Shown piece after piece: positions 16,831 to 25,868 of a stretch of DNA of 64,000 nucleotides. Position numbers and translations under genes: made by a program. The stretch lies in the NCBI GenBank assembly GCA_963784995.1, contig CAWATZ010000003.1, positions 2,480,001-2,544,000 of the forward strand, given 5' to 3'. Under the pieces are notes generated by a model. That model was not told the DNA's origin, ran no database searches, and was given only the letters and a program-made list of their open reading frames with translations. The stretch's first letter is position 1. Each line of letters opens with the position of its first letter. Source of the stretch: CAWATZ01 sp963784995. GTDB taxonomy: Bacteria > Planctomycetota > Planctomycetia > Gemmatales > Gemmataceae.

Positions 16831-18144
16831 TCAGTCTGCCTCACTGTATTGCGGAGCCGGCATCCGAGCAAACCAGATCCAGCCTACCAGTAATAACACC
16901 AGCGCCAGCACGGAGACTGCCCAGGCGCAGGCAAGAAAGAACCCCAGGAAGGAGCCCCGGCCGAAGATCCCCCAGCCCAGGATGACGGTCGCATAACCGA
17001 GATAGCCGAACGCATCGGCCAGGTACATGAGAAAACCCATGTTGCTCCGACCCCGGGTCAGAGCGATCAGGCGCTCGAGGATGGTCGTGTGGACGATGAC
17101 GTAGGGCAAATACAGCCCCAGGCCGATCAGGACCATGAAGCTGAACCCGTCCAGGAAGCCGAATTGCCAGGCGGTAGTGGCCAGGATCATCAGGAGCAAG
17201 CCGGCGAGGGCGACCCCCAGGGCGGTATGAAACGCCCTGCGGTTGTCGCGGAGGAACACGGTCAGGCCACAGGCCGCCAGCACGCCCAGCATCACCGGGA
17301 CCTCAACCCAGGTAAAAACGCCCGGCGTCGTTTCCACGCGAAGTCCCTTCAGGAGTTCCGGGGCGAAGTCGTCGCGTACACTCCGCAGAACAGTAACCAG
17401 CGAAAAGACACCGATGATCGTCAGCAACCCGAAGGCCTGGAGGACGAGGAAACGCTGCCGATCTGCTCTGGTCATCGGTACACGCTCACTTCGACAGACC
17501 ACGTCGGCGGCCGAGGGAGGCGGAATCCGCGTCAGCATCCAGGTGAACAGAGCCAGCGGCGGGAGGAACACCAGGCCCGCAACGAACGGCATCCACGTCT
17601 CGGAGACGCCCAGGCTCAGGATGGTCGCGCCAACCGACTTGGTCACTCCCCCTGCCAGGATAAAGCTGGCACAGAGCCCGGCAGTCAGCGCTTCGGTCAG
17701 TTGCCGGCCCTCCAGGAAGCCGAGGACCAGACCGAAAACGAGCCCCAACGGAAGGCCATTGACAAAGAGGAACACCACGTTGAAGGGAGCTGGCACCACG
17801 GCGAACAGCAGCAAGGCCAGGTGAGCGATGCCCACCAGGATCAGGATTCCCGCCGCCCGCTGTTCGGGCCGCATGGCCGCGATGACCCGGATGCCGACGA
17901 ACTTCGAGAGCACGTAGCCAAGCAGCTGGGCCACCACCAGGACGCTTTTGTAGCCGGCGCCCCAGAAGGTCAGGCTCTCGAACCTGGCGACGGTGAAGGG
18001 CTTGCGGAAGCCGTACGTGCAGAAGTAGGCCCCGAAGGCCGCCGTCACGCACCAGGCGGTGAAGGCCAGGGAACGGCTGACCGGAAGTACAGACCCGGCA
18101 GCGCCGGCCGCGGGATCAGCCTCGGAATTGGTCGTCAGCCCCAT
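16831..18144 (-). CDS. DUF5690 family membrane transporter-like protein
   Basis: Integral membrane protein of about 437 residues with 11-12 hydrophobic helices, resembling a major-facilitator fold. The segment TYGFRKPFTVARF in the first helices is characteristic of DUF5690 proteins, found in planctomycetes and Bacteroidetes; the substrate is unknown. The ATG at 18144 follows GGAGAGAGG, so it is preferred over an in-frame ATG 24 bases upstream. The stop lies about 40 bp upstream of the S9 peptidase start on the same strand, so the two may be co-transcribed. If so, uptake of peptide products is possible, but that is inference. Confidence 0.85.
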   Translation of the reverse strand: MGLTTNSEADPAAGAAGSVLPVSRSLAFTAWCVTAAFGAYFCTYGFRKPFTVARFESLTFWGAGYKSVLVVAQLLGYVLSKFVGIRVIAAMRPEQRAAGILILVGIAHLALLLFAVVPAPFNVVFLFVNGLPLGLVFGLVLGFLEGRQLTEALTAGLCASFILAGGVTKSVGATILSLGVSETWMPFVAGLVFLPPLALFTWMLTRIPPPSAADVVCRSERVPMTRADRQRFLVLQAFGLLTIIGVFSLVTVLRSVRDDFAPELLKGLRVETTPGVFTWVEVPVMLGVLAACGLTVFLRDNRRAFHTALGVALAGLLLMILATTAWQFGFLDGFSFMVLIGLGLYLPYVIVHTTILERLIALTRGRSNMGFLMYLADAFGYLGYATVILGWGIFGRGSFLGFFLACAWAVSVLALVLLLVGWIWFARMPAPQYSEAD

Positions 18145-18275
18145 CGTGAACCTCTCTCCGCTGGACAATCGTCTGCAAGGAGGAAAGACCTATGCCCAGA
18201 ATCGTCGAGGTTCGCTCATTTGGCAAGCGAATTTTTTGAATCGGTTAGCCGCGACGCGGAGCCGCTGCGCGGCGA

Positions 18276-18475
18276 AGGCGGTTTCGGGAAAAAGGCTGGG
18301 CCACCTTGCCCGTGGGTGCGCTGCGCGACCCACGGCTGGGTTATGCAACCCCTTCGGGGTAGGAAGACAACGGCGGCCCGCTTTTCTACCCCGAAGGGGT
18401 TGCATATCTCAGCCGTGGGTCGCGCAGCGCACCCACGGGGACGGCGGGGGCTCAATTTTTTCCCCGAAACCGCCT
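18276..18475. repeat. Long palindromic element P, copy 1
   Basis: About 200 bp. Outer arms AGGCGGTTTCGGG (18276) and CCCCGAAACCGCCT (to 18475) enclose a highly symmetric core, 18309-18439, with arms starting CCGTGGGTGCGCTGCGCGAC and ending in an ATGCAACCCCTTCGGGGTA segment. It fills the space between the TPR gene stop and the DUF5690 gene start. Related copies: 23063-23269 and 47010-47138. Confidence 0.85.
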
Positions 18476-18484
18476 AAACGGCCG

Positions 18485-19591
18485 TTACCTTTTCTCCGTC
18501 ATGGCCTTGCGCTGATACTCATTGCCGGCAAAGCTCTTGTCGGTGAGCCGTTCCAGGCACTGCTGCGCCCGGAAACGGTTGCCCGGGATCACGTCGAACA
18601 GCTTCGACAGGTAATACAGCGCCTTGGCGTGTTCCTCCTTGTCCTGGCTGTACAGCGCATCCACCATCAGATACTGCCACACGGCGTCCTCGTCCTTCTT
18701 CCTGGCCCGGAAGTAGTCGCCGAGCAGGTTGTGCGCCACGGCCTTGAGGCGAACGTCCTCGCTGGAGGCGAGGGCCTCCTTGAGGTCGCTCTCGACCTTG
18801 TCGAGCTTGTCCTGGGCCAGGCGGGACTCGACCAGGTAGAGCTGCAGCAGGCCGCGCTGCGAATCGTCCGCGGCGGTGTCCTTCAAGAGGTTCGTCAGCT
18901 TGGCCTCGGCGTCGGAATAGCGCTTCGCCCGGATAAACAACTGGGCCACCTGCAGTTCGCTCCGGCGCTTGAGTTCCCTGGAAGCGCCGGGATTGTCCAC
19001 CAGCTCCTGGTAGGTATCCCGAGCGGCCTCGACGTTGCCCTGTTCCTCCTGCATGCGCGCCAGTTTCATCAGGGCGGGCACGATCTGCCAGCCAGTGGGA
19101 TTGGCAACCTTGAACTGGGTCAGGCCCTCCAGGGCGGCCTTCAGCTCCGTGGAGTTTCCCGGCTCGATCTGAGCCAGTTCCAGCTTGACCAGGGCGATCT
19201 TGAACCGGACGTAGCGCTCGGCGGCAGGGTTGTCCTTGAGGTCCGGAAGCACGTTCTGGAATGCGCTCAAGGCTTCCTGCAGGAGGGCCTTGCGCTCGCT
19301 GAGGCGAGTCGCCTGCATGGCCCGGGTTTCCTTGCCGAAGCCGGCCCGGAACCCCAGCGCATCCTTGGTCTGGTAAGTGATCTGCTTGATGTCCAGGGCC
19401 GAAATCTGCAGCAGTTCGTTGCCTTTCCGGATCTTGATTCCTCCCGGCCCCTCCTCGGTGATTTTGCCCCTGACGCTTTCCACCTTCCCGGTCTTCGGGT
19501 TGACGTAATCCACCACGTCCTCGGCCCGGAGCGCCGACGTGACCAGGACACAGCAAAGCAACCCAACGGCTCGCGCCAGCAGACGTTTCAT
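18485..19591 (-). CDS. Exported TPR-type repeat protein
   Basis: Product of 368 residues. A signal peptide (LLARAVGLLCCVLVTSALRA) is followed by a short beta segment (VESVRGKITEEGPGGIKIR) and then helical repeats of tetratricopeptide type through to the end, for example AARDTYQELVDN, RYSDAEAKLTNLL and KAVAHNLLGDYFRARKK. TPRs mediate protein-protein contacts; the partner is unknown. The ATG at 19591 follows GCGAGGAGAGG; longer in-frame starts would overlap the upstream gene heavily. It is 14 bp downstream of the large TPR protein gene, so the pair is an operon. Confidence 0.88.
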   Translation of the reverse strand: MKRLLARAVGLLCCVLVTSALRAEDVVDYVNPKTGKVESVRGKITEEGPGGIKIRKGNELLQISALDIKQITYQTKDALGFRAGFGKETRAMQATRLSERKALLQEALSAFQNVLPDLKDNPAAERYVRFKIALVKLELAQIEPGNSTELKAALEGLTQFKVANPTGWQIVPALMKLARMQEEQGNVEAARDTYQELVDNPGASRELKRRSELQVAQLFIRAKRYSDAEAKLTNLLKDTAADDSQRGLLQLYLVESRLAQDKLDKVESDLKEALASSEDVRLKAVAHNLLGDYFRARKKDEDAVWQYLMVDALYSQDKEEHAKALYYLSKLFDVIPGNRFRAQQCLERLTDKSFAGNEYQRKAMTEKR

Positions 19592-19605
19592 GGACCTCTC
19601 CTCGC

Positions 19606-22600
19606 TTATTTCCCGGCCGGCGTGGCCGACTTGATCTTCTGGTACGCTTTGTTCAGGGCCGGTTCCTTCTCCAGCAGTTCCTTGAAACGCTGGGCGGTAG
19701 CATCGTCGCCGAAGCCGGGGAAGCGCGTCTCCAGCCCGACGATCTGCTTGGCCGCCTCCTGCGTGTTCCGCTCTTTCTTGACCTCGTCCTTGGCGTTCTG
19801 GGCAAACTTGTAAATGGCGTACACCTGCTGGTAATAGCACTCCAGGTAGCGTTCCTTGAGCGTGTTGTCGTCAACCTTGGAGCCCAGCGCCTTGACCAGC
19901 TTGTTGGCCCGTCCATACGCTTCCGCGTATTTCTCCTCCTCGTTGAGGAGGTAGACCATCTCCAGCAAGGCATCCAGCTGCTTGGCTCCCCAGCCTGGTT
20001 TCTCCGGGGTGCCCAGGACCTTTTCCAGGACCGGCCGGGCCTTCTTGATCTCCTTGTTCAGCCGGTATTCGCGGATCAGATTCAGCTGGGAACTGTGGTA
20101 GAGCTTCTCGGCCTCGGCATCATCCTTCTTGGGTTCGGGGAAAGCTTTCAACCGAGTGATGGCTTCGGCATGCCTGTCCATCTGCGAGTAGCACTGCGCC
20201 AGCCGCAGGATGAACGGCGGCGTGAGCTTGTAGGTCTTTTGCAGATCGTCCAGCAGGGCGCTGTAGCCCTTGATCAGCTGATCGTGCTGGCCCTTGTCGC
20301 CCTTCTGCTTGACTTCCTCCAGCTGTTTCTTGCTCAGGGACAGCACCAGTCCAATCACCTTGATTCCGTTGGGATCGTCGGAAGTGAGCTTCTCAATGGC
20401 CGCCAGGCAGGCCCGGGCCCGGTCCTGCTTGTTGGTCAGCATTGCGGACCGCATGGCGAAGTTGAGCATCGCCTGCCCCAGACCCTCGTTGCTCTTGATT
20501 GGGTGGTTCTCGGTCCTCTTGACCTCGTCCACGATCGGGTCAAGGATCTCCAGCACCTTGGCGTGAGCGTTGGCCTGGAAGGCCGCATCGGCCAGACCGT
20601 ACCTGGAGAAATACCGCAGCATCAGCATCTGGGTCTTGGCCTTCTCGCGCTGCTCCTCCTTGTTGAACGCCCACGCCGGGACCTTGTCCAGCAGCGGGGT
20701 GACCAGCTGGTCCAGTTCCGCGAACTTCTTCTCCTTGTACATCTCATTGCCGCGGATGCCGCAGGCCACGAGGTACTGGAGGTTCGCTTCCGGATCTTCG
20801 CCCGAGGGCTGGGGCATGGCCGCGTAGGCGTCCAGGGAGCGTTGCTTCCAGCTGACCTTTTTCCCTGCGACGTCTTCCAGCGGCGGCAGGCCATTCTTGT
20901 CGGCGTCCCTCGCCTTGAGGGCCAGCAGGAACATGGCCCGGCCATAGTCGGGATAAGTGCGCGGCAACTGAAGCAGTGCCCGGATGGCTTCGTGGAAGTT
21001 CCTGGTCTGCTGCTCGCCGGCCGCCTTCTCGTTGAAGAGCAGGATCGCCAGCTGGTGCATGGCCAGCTCGCCGGCTTGCTCCTTGGGCCAGACCTTCTGC
21101 ACGTAGCGGGCAAAGTCGGTCATCTTCTTTTTGTCTTCGGCCAGCGCCTTGACAAAGGTGTCCTGATCGACCTTGCGGCCGTTGTCGTCGGTGAGGTCGC
21201 CGGCCCCTTTGTCCAGCATCAGCTCCTTGTCGCGGATCATCTGCGAATAGCACTGGAGGGCGTACATGGCGGCATTGGCGGCCTGGCCAGCCTGGGCATC
21301 GTCCCGGGCAAAGGTTTCGCCGTAGCGGATGCTGTCCCGGAAGCGCCTGGCCTTCCACGCCCAGAAAGCCTGGTAGGCGTGGGCATTGCTGATTTCCGAC
21401 GAGCGTTTGCCGCGGACCTCGGGCAGAGCGAGTCCCCGATCGAGCGCGGTCAGCACCTGGTCGATCCGGTGCTGCCGGGCTTTTTCCGCATCCAGGTGCC
21501 GTTTCTTCTCCGCTTTCGCTTCCGCGTCGGGGTCCTTCAGCCGATCCTTGTCCTCGACGTGCAGGATCTTCTGAACGTCCCGCTCAATCTCGGACATCTC
21601 AAACTGGGCCCGGACGTAACAATCCTCGAAGGTCTTGAGTTGCTCGATCTTCTTGTCGAAAGCGCCCTGCTCCTTCATGACGGTCAGCTTCTTGCGGCGG
21701 GCCCGCTCGCTGAACTCGTTGTCGCCCGCCTCGACCTCGCGGAGCATGTTCCGGGCCTGGGTCAGCTCATCTTCCTTCTGCTTGGCCTGCTTGGCCAGGC
21801 TGGCGCGACCCAGGTGGATCGCGGCCATGAGGTAGCGAACGCCATAGCCTTCCGGAGTGTGGCGGTAATTGCGATCGTACAGTCTCAGCCATTCCCGGCC
21901 GAGGTCCTCGATCTCCGTGGCCTTGTTCTTGTCGGTCGATTCCTCCAGGGCCAGCATCAGGAAATAGCGGGCCAGCCGGCGGGACTCCTCGGTCGCCCTG
22001 GGGAGGGCGATCAGTTCCTTGAGCTTGACGCGTGCGTCCATGATCTTGCCGTACTCGTGAAAGCAGCGAGCGACCCACGCCTTGGCGGCCCAGGTTTGCG
22101 GGAAACTGCTGTCGCTGTTCGCGATGCTCTCCAGCACATTCTGGGCGATCAGGACCTTGTCGCCGCGTTTCCGGAAGTTGGCCTGGTCGTCGCGGGAGTA
22201 GGTCATGGCCTGGTCGAACAGGTTCTGGGCGACGGCGAAATGGGCTTGCATCCTGTCCTCATCCAGCCGCCGGCGCTCTGCCTTGTCTTTCTCGGTCTTT
22301 GGGTCGCCCAGCCCCTTCACCCGGCCGTCCATTTCTTTGGCCACGGCGGCGAGTCGTCGGCCGGCTTCCTCCAGGGCGATCCGGGCCCGGGCCCCCTCGG
22401 CACGCTGGGCCATCAGCGTATCCTGAGACAGCGACTTGCTCAGCAGGATGCGACCTTGCTGCACCATCACCTGGGCGATCTCCAGGCGGACCTCGGCCGC
22501 CCGGCGATGCTGGGGATGTTTCGTCAAGAACTGCTCGAACTCCTGCCGGGCCTCGTTCAGCATGGACTGGCGTTTGCCGCTGTCGGGCTCCACCGAGGCC

Positions 22601-22836
22601 TCGAGCAGGCGCAGCTTGGCGATTTCCAGCGGGATTTCCTGGGCCAGGGCAGGAGGGAGGTTCGGCGAAGCGGCCAGGCGTTTCAGATACAGCCGGGCCA
22701 GGTCGTTGTCGCCGCGCTTGCGCAGGGCATCGACAAAGCGCATGCTTTCCAGGTCGCCCGCATCCTGGGCGGACACCAGGCCGATGGTCCCCAACGTCAG
22801 GGACAGGCCGAGGGCGGCAAGCAGTCGGAACTTCAT
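19606..22836 (-). CDS. Large exported TPR-repeat protein
   Basis: Product of 1076 residues with a signal peptide (FRLLAALGLSLTLGTIGLVSA). The rest is almost entirely charged alpha-helical repeat, with TPR-like units such as DALRKRGDNDLARLYLKRLA, RQEFEQFLTKHPQHRRAAEV and AITRLKAFPEPKKDDAEAEK. It probably forms an extended solenoid in the periplasm, acting as scaffold or interaction platform. Lys/Glu-rich stretches (DKDRLKDPDAEAKAEKKRH) may be coiled coil. The stop is followed 14 bp later by the smaller TPR gene, which suggests joint function. No catalytic motif is visible. Confidence 0.88.
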   Translation of the reverse strand: MKFRLLAALGLSLTLGTIGLVSAQDAGDLESMRFVDALRKRGDNDLARLYLKRLAASPNLPPALAQEIPLEIAKLRLLEASVEPDSGKRQSMLNEARQEFEQFLTKHPQHRRAAEVRLEIAQVMVQQGRILLSKSLSQDTLMAQRAEGARARIALEEAGRRLAAVAKEMDGRVKGLGDPKTEKDKAERRRLDEDRMQAHFAVAQNLFDQAMTYSRDDQANFRKRGDKVLIAQNVLESIANSDSSFPQTWAAKAWVARCFHEYGKIMDARVKLKELIALPRATEESRRLARYFLMLALEESTDKNKATEIEDLGREWLRLYDRNYRHTPEGYGVRYLMAAIHLGRASLAKQAKQKEDELTQARNMLREVEAGDNEFSERARRKKLTVMKEQGAFDKKIEQLKTFEDCYVRAQFEMSEIERDVQKILHVEDKDRLKDPDAEAKAEKKRHLDAEKARQHRIDQVLTALDRGLALPEVRGKRSSEISNAHAYQAFWAWKARRFRDSIRYGETFARDDAQAGQAANAAMYALQCYSQMIRDKELMLDKGAGDLTDDNGRKVDQDTFVKALAEDKKKMTDFARYVQKVWPKEQAGELAMHQLAILLFNEKAAGEQQTRNFHEAIRALLQLPRTYPDYGRAMFLLALKARDADKNGLPPLEDVAGKKVSWKQRSLDAYAAMPQPSGEDPEANLQYLVACGIRGNEMYKEKKFAELDQLVTPLLDKVPAWAFNKEEQREKAKTQMLMLRYFSRYGLADAAFQANAHAKVLEILDPIVDEVKRTENHPIKSNEGLGQAMLNFAMRSAMLTNKQDRARACLAAIEKLTSDDPNGIKVIGLVLSLSKKQLEEVKQKGDKGQHDQLIKGYSALLDDLQKTYKLTPPFILRLAQCYSQMDRHAEAITRLKAFPEPKKDDAEAEKLYHSSQLNLIREYRLNKEIKKARPVLEKVLGTPEKPGWGAKQLDALLEMVYLLNEEEKYAEAYGRANKLVKALGSKVDDNTLKERYLECYYQQVYAIYKFAQNAKDEVKKERNTQEAAKQIVGLETRFPGFGDDATAQRFKELLEKEPALNKAYQKIKSATPAGK

Positions 22837-23062
22837 GGAAGCAAGTCCTCGGTTGGCTCGAAAACGTATTTTTTCAGTATGGAGGGGCCGGCGGAGGATG
22901 TCAAACCGTTTTCAGCACCCGCCGTGGGCGCGGCATCTCTCTGGTCCTGCGCGGGCCCTCCTCTGTTAGTCGTTCGCAAGGGGTTTTGCTTTACCCAAAG
23001 GAGCAGAATTGGCTTGGTTTTGAAAACTGGGCAACCGAAAACAGGCGGTGCGCAATCCGGGT

Positions 23063-23269
23063 TAGGCGGTTTGAAGGAAAAGGTAGGTCCGCCCTCCTGT
23101 CCCGTGGGTGCGCTGCGCGACCCACGGCTGGGATATGCAACCCCTTCGGGGTAGGAAGACAACGCCGGCCCTGTTTTCTACCCCGAAGGGGTTGCATATC
23201 CCAGCCGTGGGTCGCGCAGCGCACCCACGGGGACGGTGGTGGGCCAATCTTTTTCCCGAAACCGCCTTA
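23063..23269. repeat. Long palindromic element P, copy 2
   Basis: About 207 bp with outer arms TTAGGCGGTTT and AAACCGCCTTA and the same CCGTGGGTGCGC core (23101-23231) as copies at 18.3 and 47.0 kb. It lies between the start of the large TPR gene and the stop of the YxPVTTY gene. The remaining spacer, 22837-23062, shows no gene. Confidence 0.85.
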
Positions 23270-23319
23270 GCGCAACCGGCCTGGTGCGCTAACCCGCAAG
23301 CGGCTTCAAGGACAGACTC

Positions 23320-24372
23320 TCAGCGATTGACCAGCTTGACGAAGGTCTTTTCCTTCTCGGCGACCTCGATCTTCTGCTGGAAAACGGGCCGGCCATCGGT
23401 GCCGTAGGTGTACACCAGCCAGCCGCCGCCCGAGGCCAGCCGGACGTTGAACTGGCCGGCGGCGTCAGCATGGGTTTCGTGCCGGGTGCGCTGGGAGTCA
23501 TCACTGATCACCAGCAAGCGGGCCCCGGCCTGGGGACGCTGGTCCCGGCTGACCACCTGACCCTGAAGGACGGGCGTGGTCAGCGAGGCCATCCGGTCCA
23601 TCCGCACGCCGCCCTGGGGGACCGGCGAGGTCCCGGCCGGGAACGGTGTGCCCAGCGAAGGGGCTTGATAGCCGGCGTTGCCGGGCAACGCGTGGCGATT
23701 GTACTTCGTGCCAGTCGGAGGCGGCTCCCGGGTCTCGCCGATGTTGGGAGCGCCCTGGCTGGGCTGCAGAGGCGGCTGCCGATTGTCGATCACGCCCGGC
23801 GGGTTGGCCGGCGCCGGCGTTGGCGGAGCGACGCCTCCCGGAACCACCGCGGCCGCTGCCCCCGGGGTGGTTGTGCAGCAGGTCGTCTGCGGCTCGCAAT
23901 AGGTGTACTGCTGGTAGCTGGTCACCGGCGTCAGGGCACAGCGCTGCAGGTAGCTGGTCACCGGACAGCACTGCGACCGCAGCCGGTAGCTGGTACACGG
24001 CGTGGCCACCTGCTGGTAGCAGCAGGTACAGGGATCGTAACGGCAGCTGTAGCGGTAAGTGGTGACCGGCTCGTAGTAGTAGCTGGTGCGATACGTCGTG
24101 ACCGGCTCATAGTACGTCGTGGTCTTGTACGTCGTGACCGGCTGATAGTACGAGCGCTGCACGTACTGAGTCGTGCAGACCTGCTGTGGCGGACAGGGAG
24201 CCGGGCACGGCGCCGCGCAGTCCGCGGGACTGGCCATGGCCACGACCGGAGGGCTGCCGCAGTTCTGACAGCAGACCTGGAACACGTTGTTCCAGGCAGC
24301 CTGGGCTGAGCCAGCCACCGTCAGCGCCCCGGCCAGAGCCAAGCCCAGGATCAAAACCCGTTGGGGCCTCAT
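23320..24372 (-). CDS. Exported Cys/Tyr-rich YxPVTTY-repeat protein
   Basis: Product of 350 residues. After a signal peptide (RVLILGLALAGALTVAGSAQA) come Cys pairs and tandem units of the form YYEPVTTYRTSYYYEPVTTY and YQPVTTYKTTTYYEPVTTY, interspersed with Cys-rich blocks (DPCTCCYQQV, CEPQTTCCTTTPG). A Pro-rich linker leads to a C-terminal beta domain (VLQGQVVSRDQRPQAGARLL ... GQFNVRLASGGGW) like a carboxypeptidase-regulatory or transthyretin fold. Tyr/Cys-rich planctomycete proteins of this sort are thought to be structural envelope components. That is family knowledge; the role here is inferred. The ATG at 24372 follows AAGAGGAG. Confidence 0.85.
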   Translation of the reverse strand: MRPQRVLILGLALAGALTVAGSAQAAWNNVFQVCCQNCGSPPVVAMASPADCAAPCPAPCPPQQVCTTQYVQRSYYQPVTTYKTTTYYEPVTTYRTSYYYEPVTTYRYSCRYDPCTCCYQQVATPCTSYRLRSQCCPVTSYLQRCALTPVTSYQQYTYCEPQTTCCTTTPGAAAAVVPGGVAPPTPAPANPPGVIDNRQPPLQPSQGAPNIGETREPPPTGTKYNRHALPGNAGYQAPSLGTPFPAGTSPVPQGGVRMDRMASLTTPVLQGQVVSRDQRPQAGARLLVISDDSQRTRHETHADAAGQFNVRLASGGGWLVYTYGTDGRPVFQQKIEVAEKEKTFVKLVNR

Positions 24373-24660
24373 GGTTCTTACTCCTCTTGGACGATGGGTT
24401 GTCGGTTCGGGCTTTGGACCTGCACCAGGATGGGACTGGAACACGTCACGAACCCTCTCGCCGTGCGAGCGCATCTGTGGCGCACGGCAACTTACCCACA
24501 GGGTAACGATGCGGCTTGAGCCTGAACAGGCAGGGCCGACGATTCTTACCAAGAATTTCGATCGGGAACCGGCAGAATTGGCACATCCGGCACAATCGTT
24601 AAAGTCAGACCTGGACAGGCAGGCAGGAGCAGGCGGATTGCTGTTGCTTTGAAGGAGAGC
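24373..24660. other. Intergenic leader of the YxPVTTY gene
   Basis: About 290 bases, no gene seen. A small hairpin TTACCC/GGGTAA lies at about 24492-24506. Confidence 0.35.
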
Positions 24661-24698
24661 GAGACAAGTACCGAGCCGTTGCAACCGGTACTTGTCTC
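24661..24698 (-). terminator. Stem-loop after tpx
   Basis: Perfect 13-bp stem GAGACAAGTACCG / CGGTACTTGTCTC, 15 bases past the tpx stop on the minus strand. There is no T-tract, so it is a candidate terminator or 3'-end stabiliser only. Confidence 0.45.
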
Positions 24699-24713
24699 CC
24701 AGTCTGCGCAGCT

Positions 24714-25232
<519 letters not shown>

Positions 25233-25333
25233 GGGTCCTCCACAGGTGGGTATGGTGCCAGAACGAACGTCAAGATATGAGGAGGGGGGAGAGAAGTCAA
25301 ATGCCGCTCCTTTACCCCCGACCCCTCTCCCAT

Positions 25334-25402
25334 GGCGAGCGGCGCGGCGTCAGCCCGCCGGTAAGCGTCTCTCACCGGCGGGCTTCCGCCGCGCCGCTCG
25401 CC
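25334..25402. repeat. GGCGAGCGGCGCGGCG palindrome
   Basis: 69 bp; the arms (25334-25362 and 25374-25402) pair almost perfectly around an 11-nt spacer. It lies between the tpx start and the DUF309 stop and is preceded by half of the CCCCTCTCCC repeat. Confidence 0.75.
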
Positions 25403-25433
25403 TTACCAATCTTGGTTGTCAAAACTCATTGGG

Positions 25434-25859
25434 TCAGTTCTCCTCGTCCGGCAGATACTCGTCAGGATCGGGCCATTGCTCCGGCGGCGGGTCCAGGACG
25501 ATGGTCGGCGCCAGGGCCGGGTCGGGCCGCAGCGACCGATCCGGAGTCGGATCGGTCAGGAGCGTGCCGTAACAGCGTTCCATTGCCTGCCAGAAGGAGG
25601 TCAGGTTCATCCCCCAGAAGGACGAACCACAGGGCCGCTGATACTCCCGGCTGGTGCGGTAAAGTTTGACCGCACCGCCCAGGTTGCCATTGCTGAAATG
25701 GCATAGCCCGACTGCCGCCTGGATCAGCCCCTGGACAAAACTCCTTTCCAGGCCGTGGCTCTCCGCCCAGAGGTCTTCCCAGACCTCGTGCGCCTCAAAA
25801 TAGTCCCCCGCGTTGAAGAGGACCACGCCGGCCAGGTAACGAGGGTCGTAAGTCGTCAT
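25434..25859 (-). CDS. DUF309 domain protein
   Basis: Small cytosolic protein of 141 residues. It has the DUF309 signature in FNAGDYFEAHEVWEDLW and the following helix FVQGLIQAAVGLCHFSNGN. The C-terminal third is Pro/Asp-rich (DPTPDRSLRPDPALAP) and probably disordered. DUF309 proteins have no established biochemical role. The ATG at 25859 is only 10 bases from the end of an IS701-type element inserted upstream, so the native promoter and probably the ribosome site have been displaced. Expression now may be lost or driven from the IS. Confidence 0.88.
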   Translation of the reverse strand: MTTYDPRYLAGVVLFNAGDYFEAHEVWEDLWAESHGLERSFVQGLIQAAVGLCHFSNGNLGGAVKLYRTSREYQRPCGSSFWGMNLTSFWQAMERCYGTLLTDPTPDRSLRPDPALAPTIVLDPPPEQWPDPDEYLPDEEN

Positions 25860-25868
25860 GTCATCTAT

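Noticed and set aside
20095..23154. About 1000-codon plus-strand open frame opposite the large TPR gene
   Set aside because: Mirror of a charged repeat gene; translation is Leu/Gly/His-rich without domains, and the minus-strand gene has a signal peptide and ribosome site.
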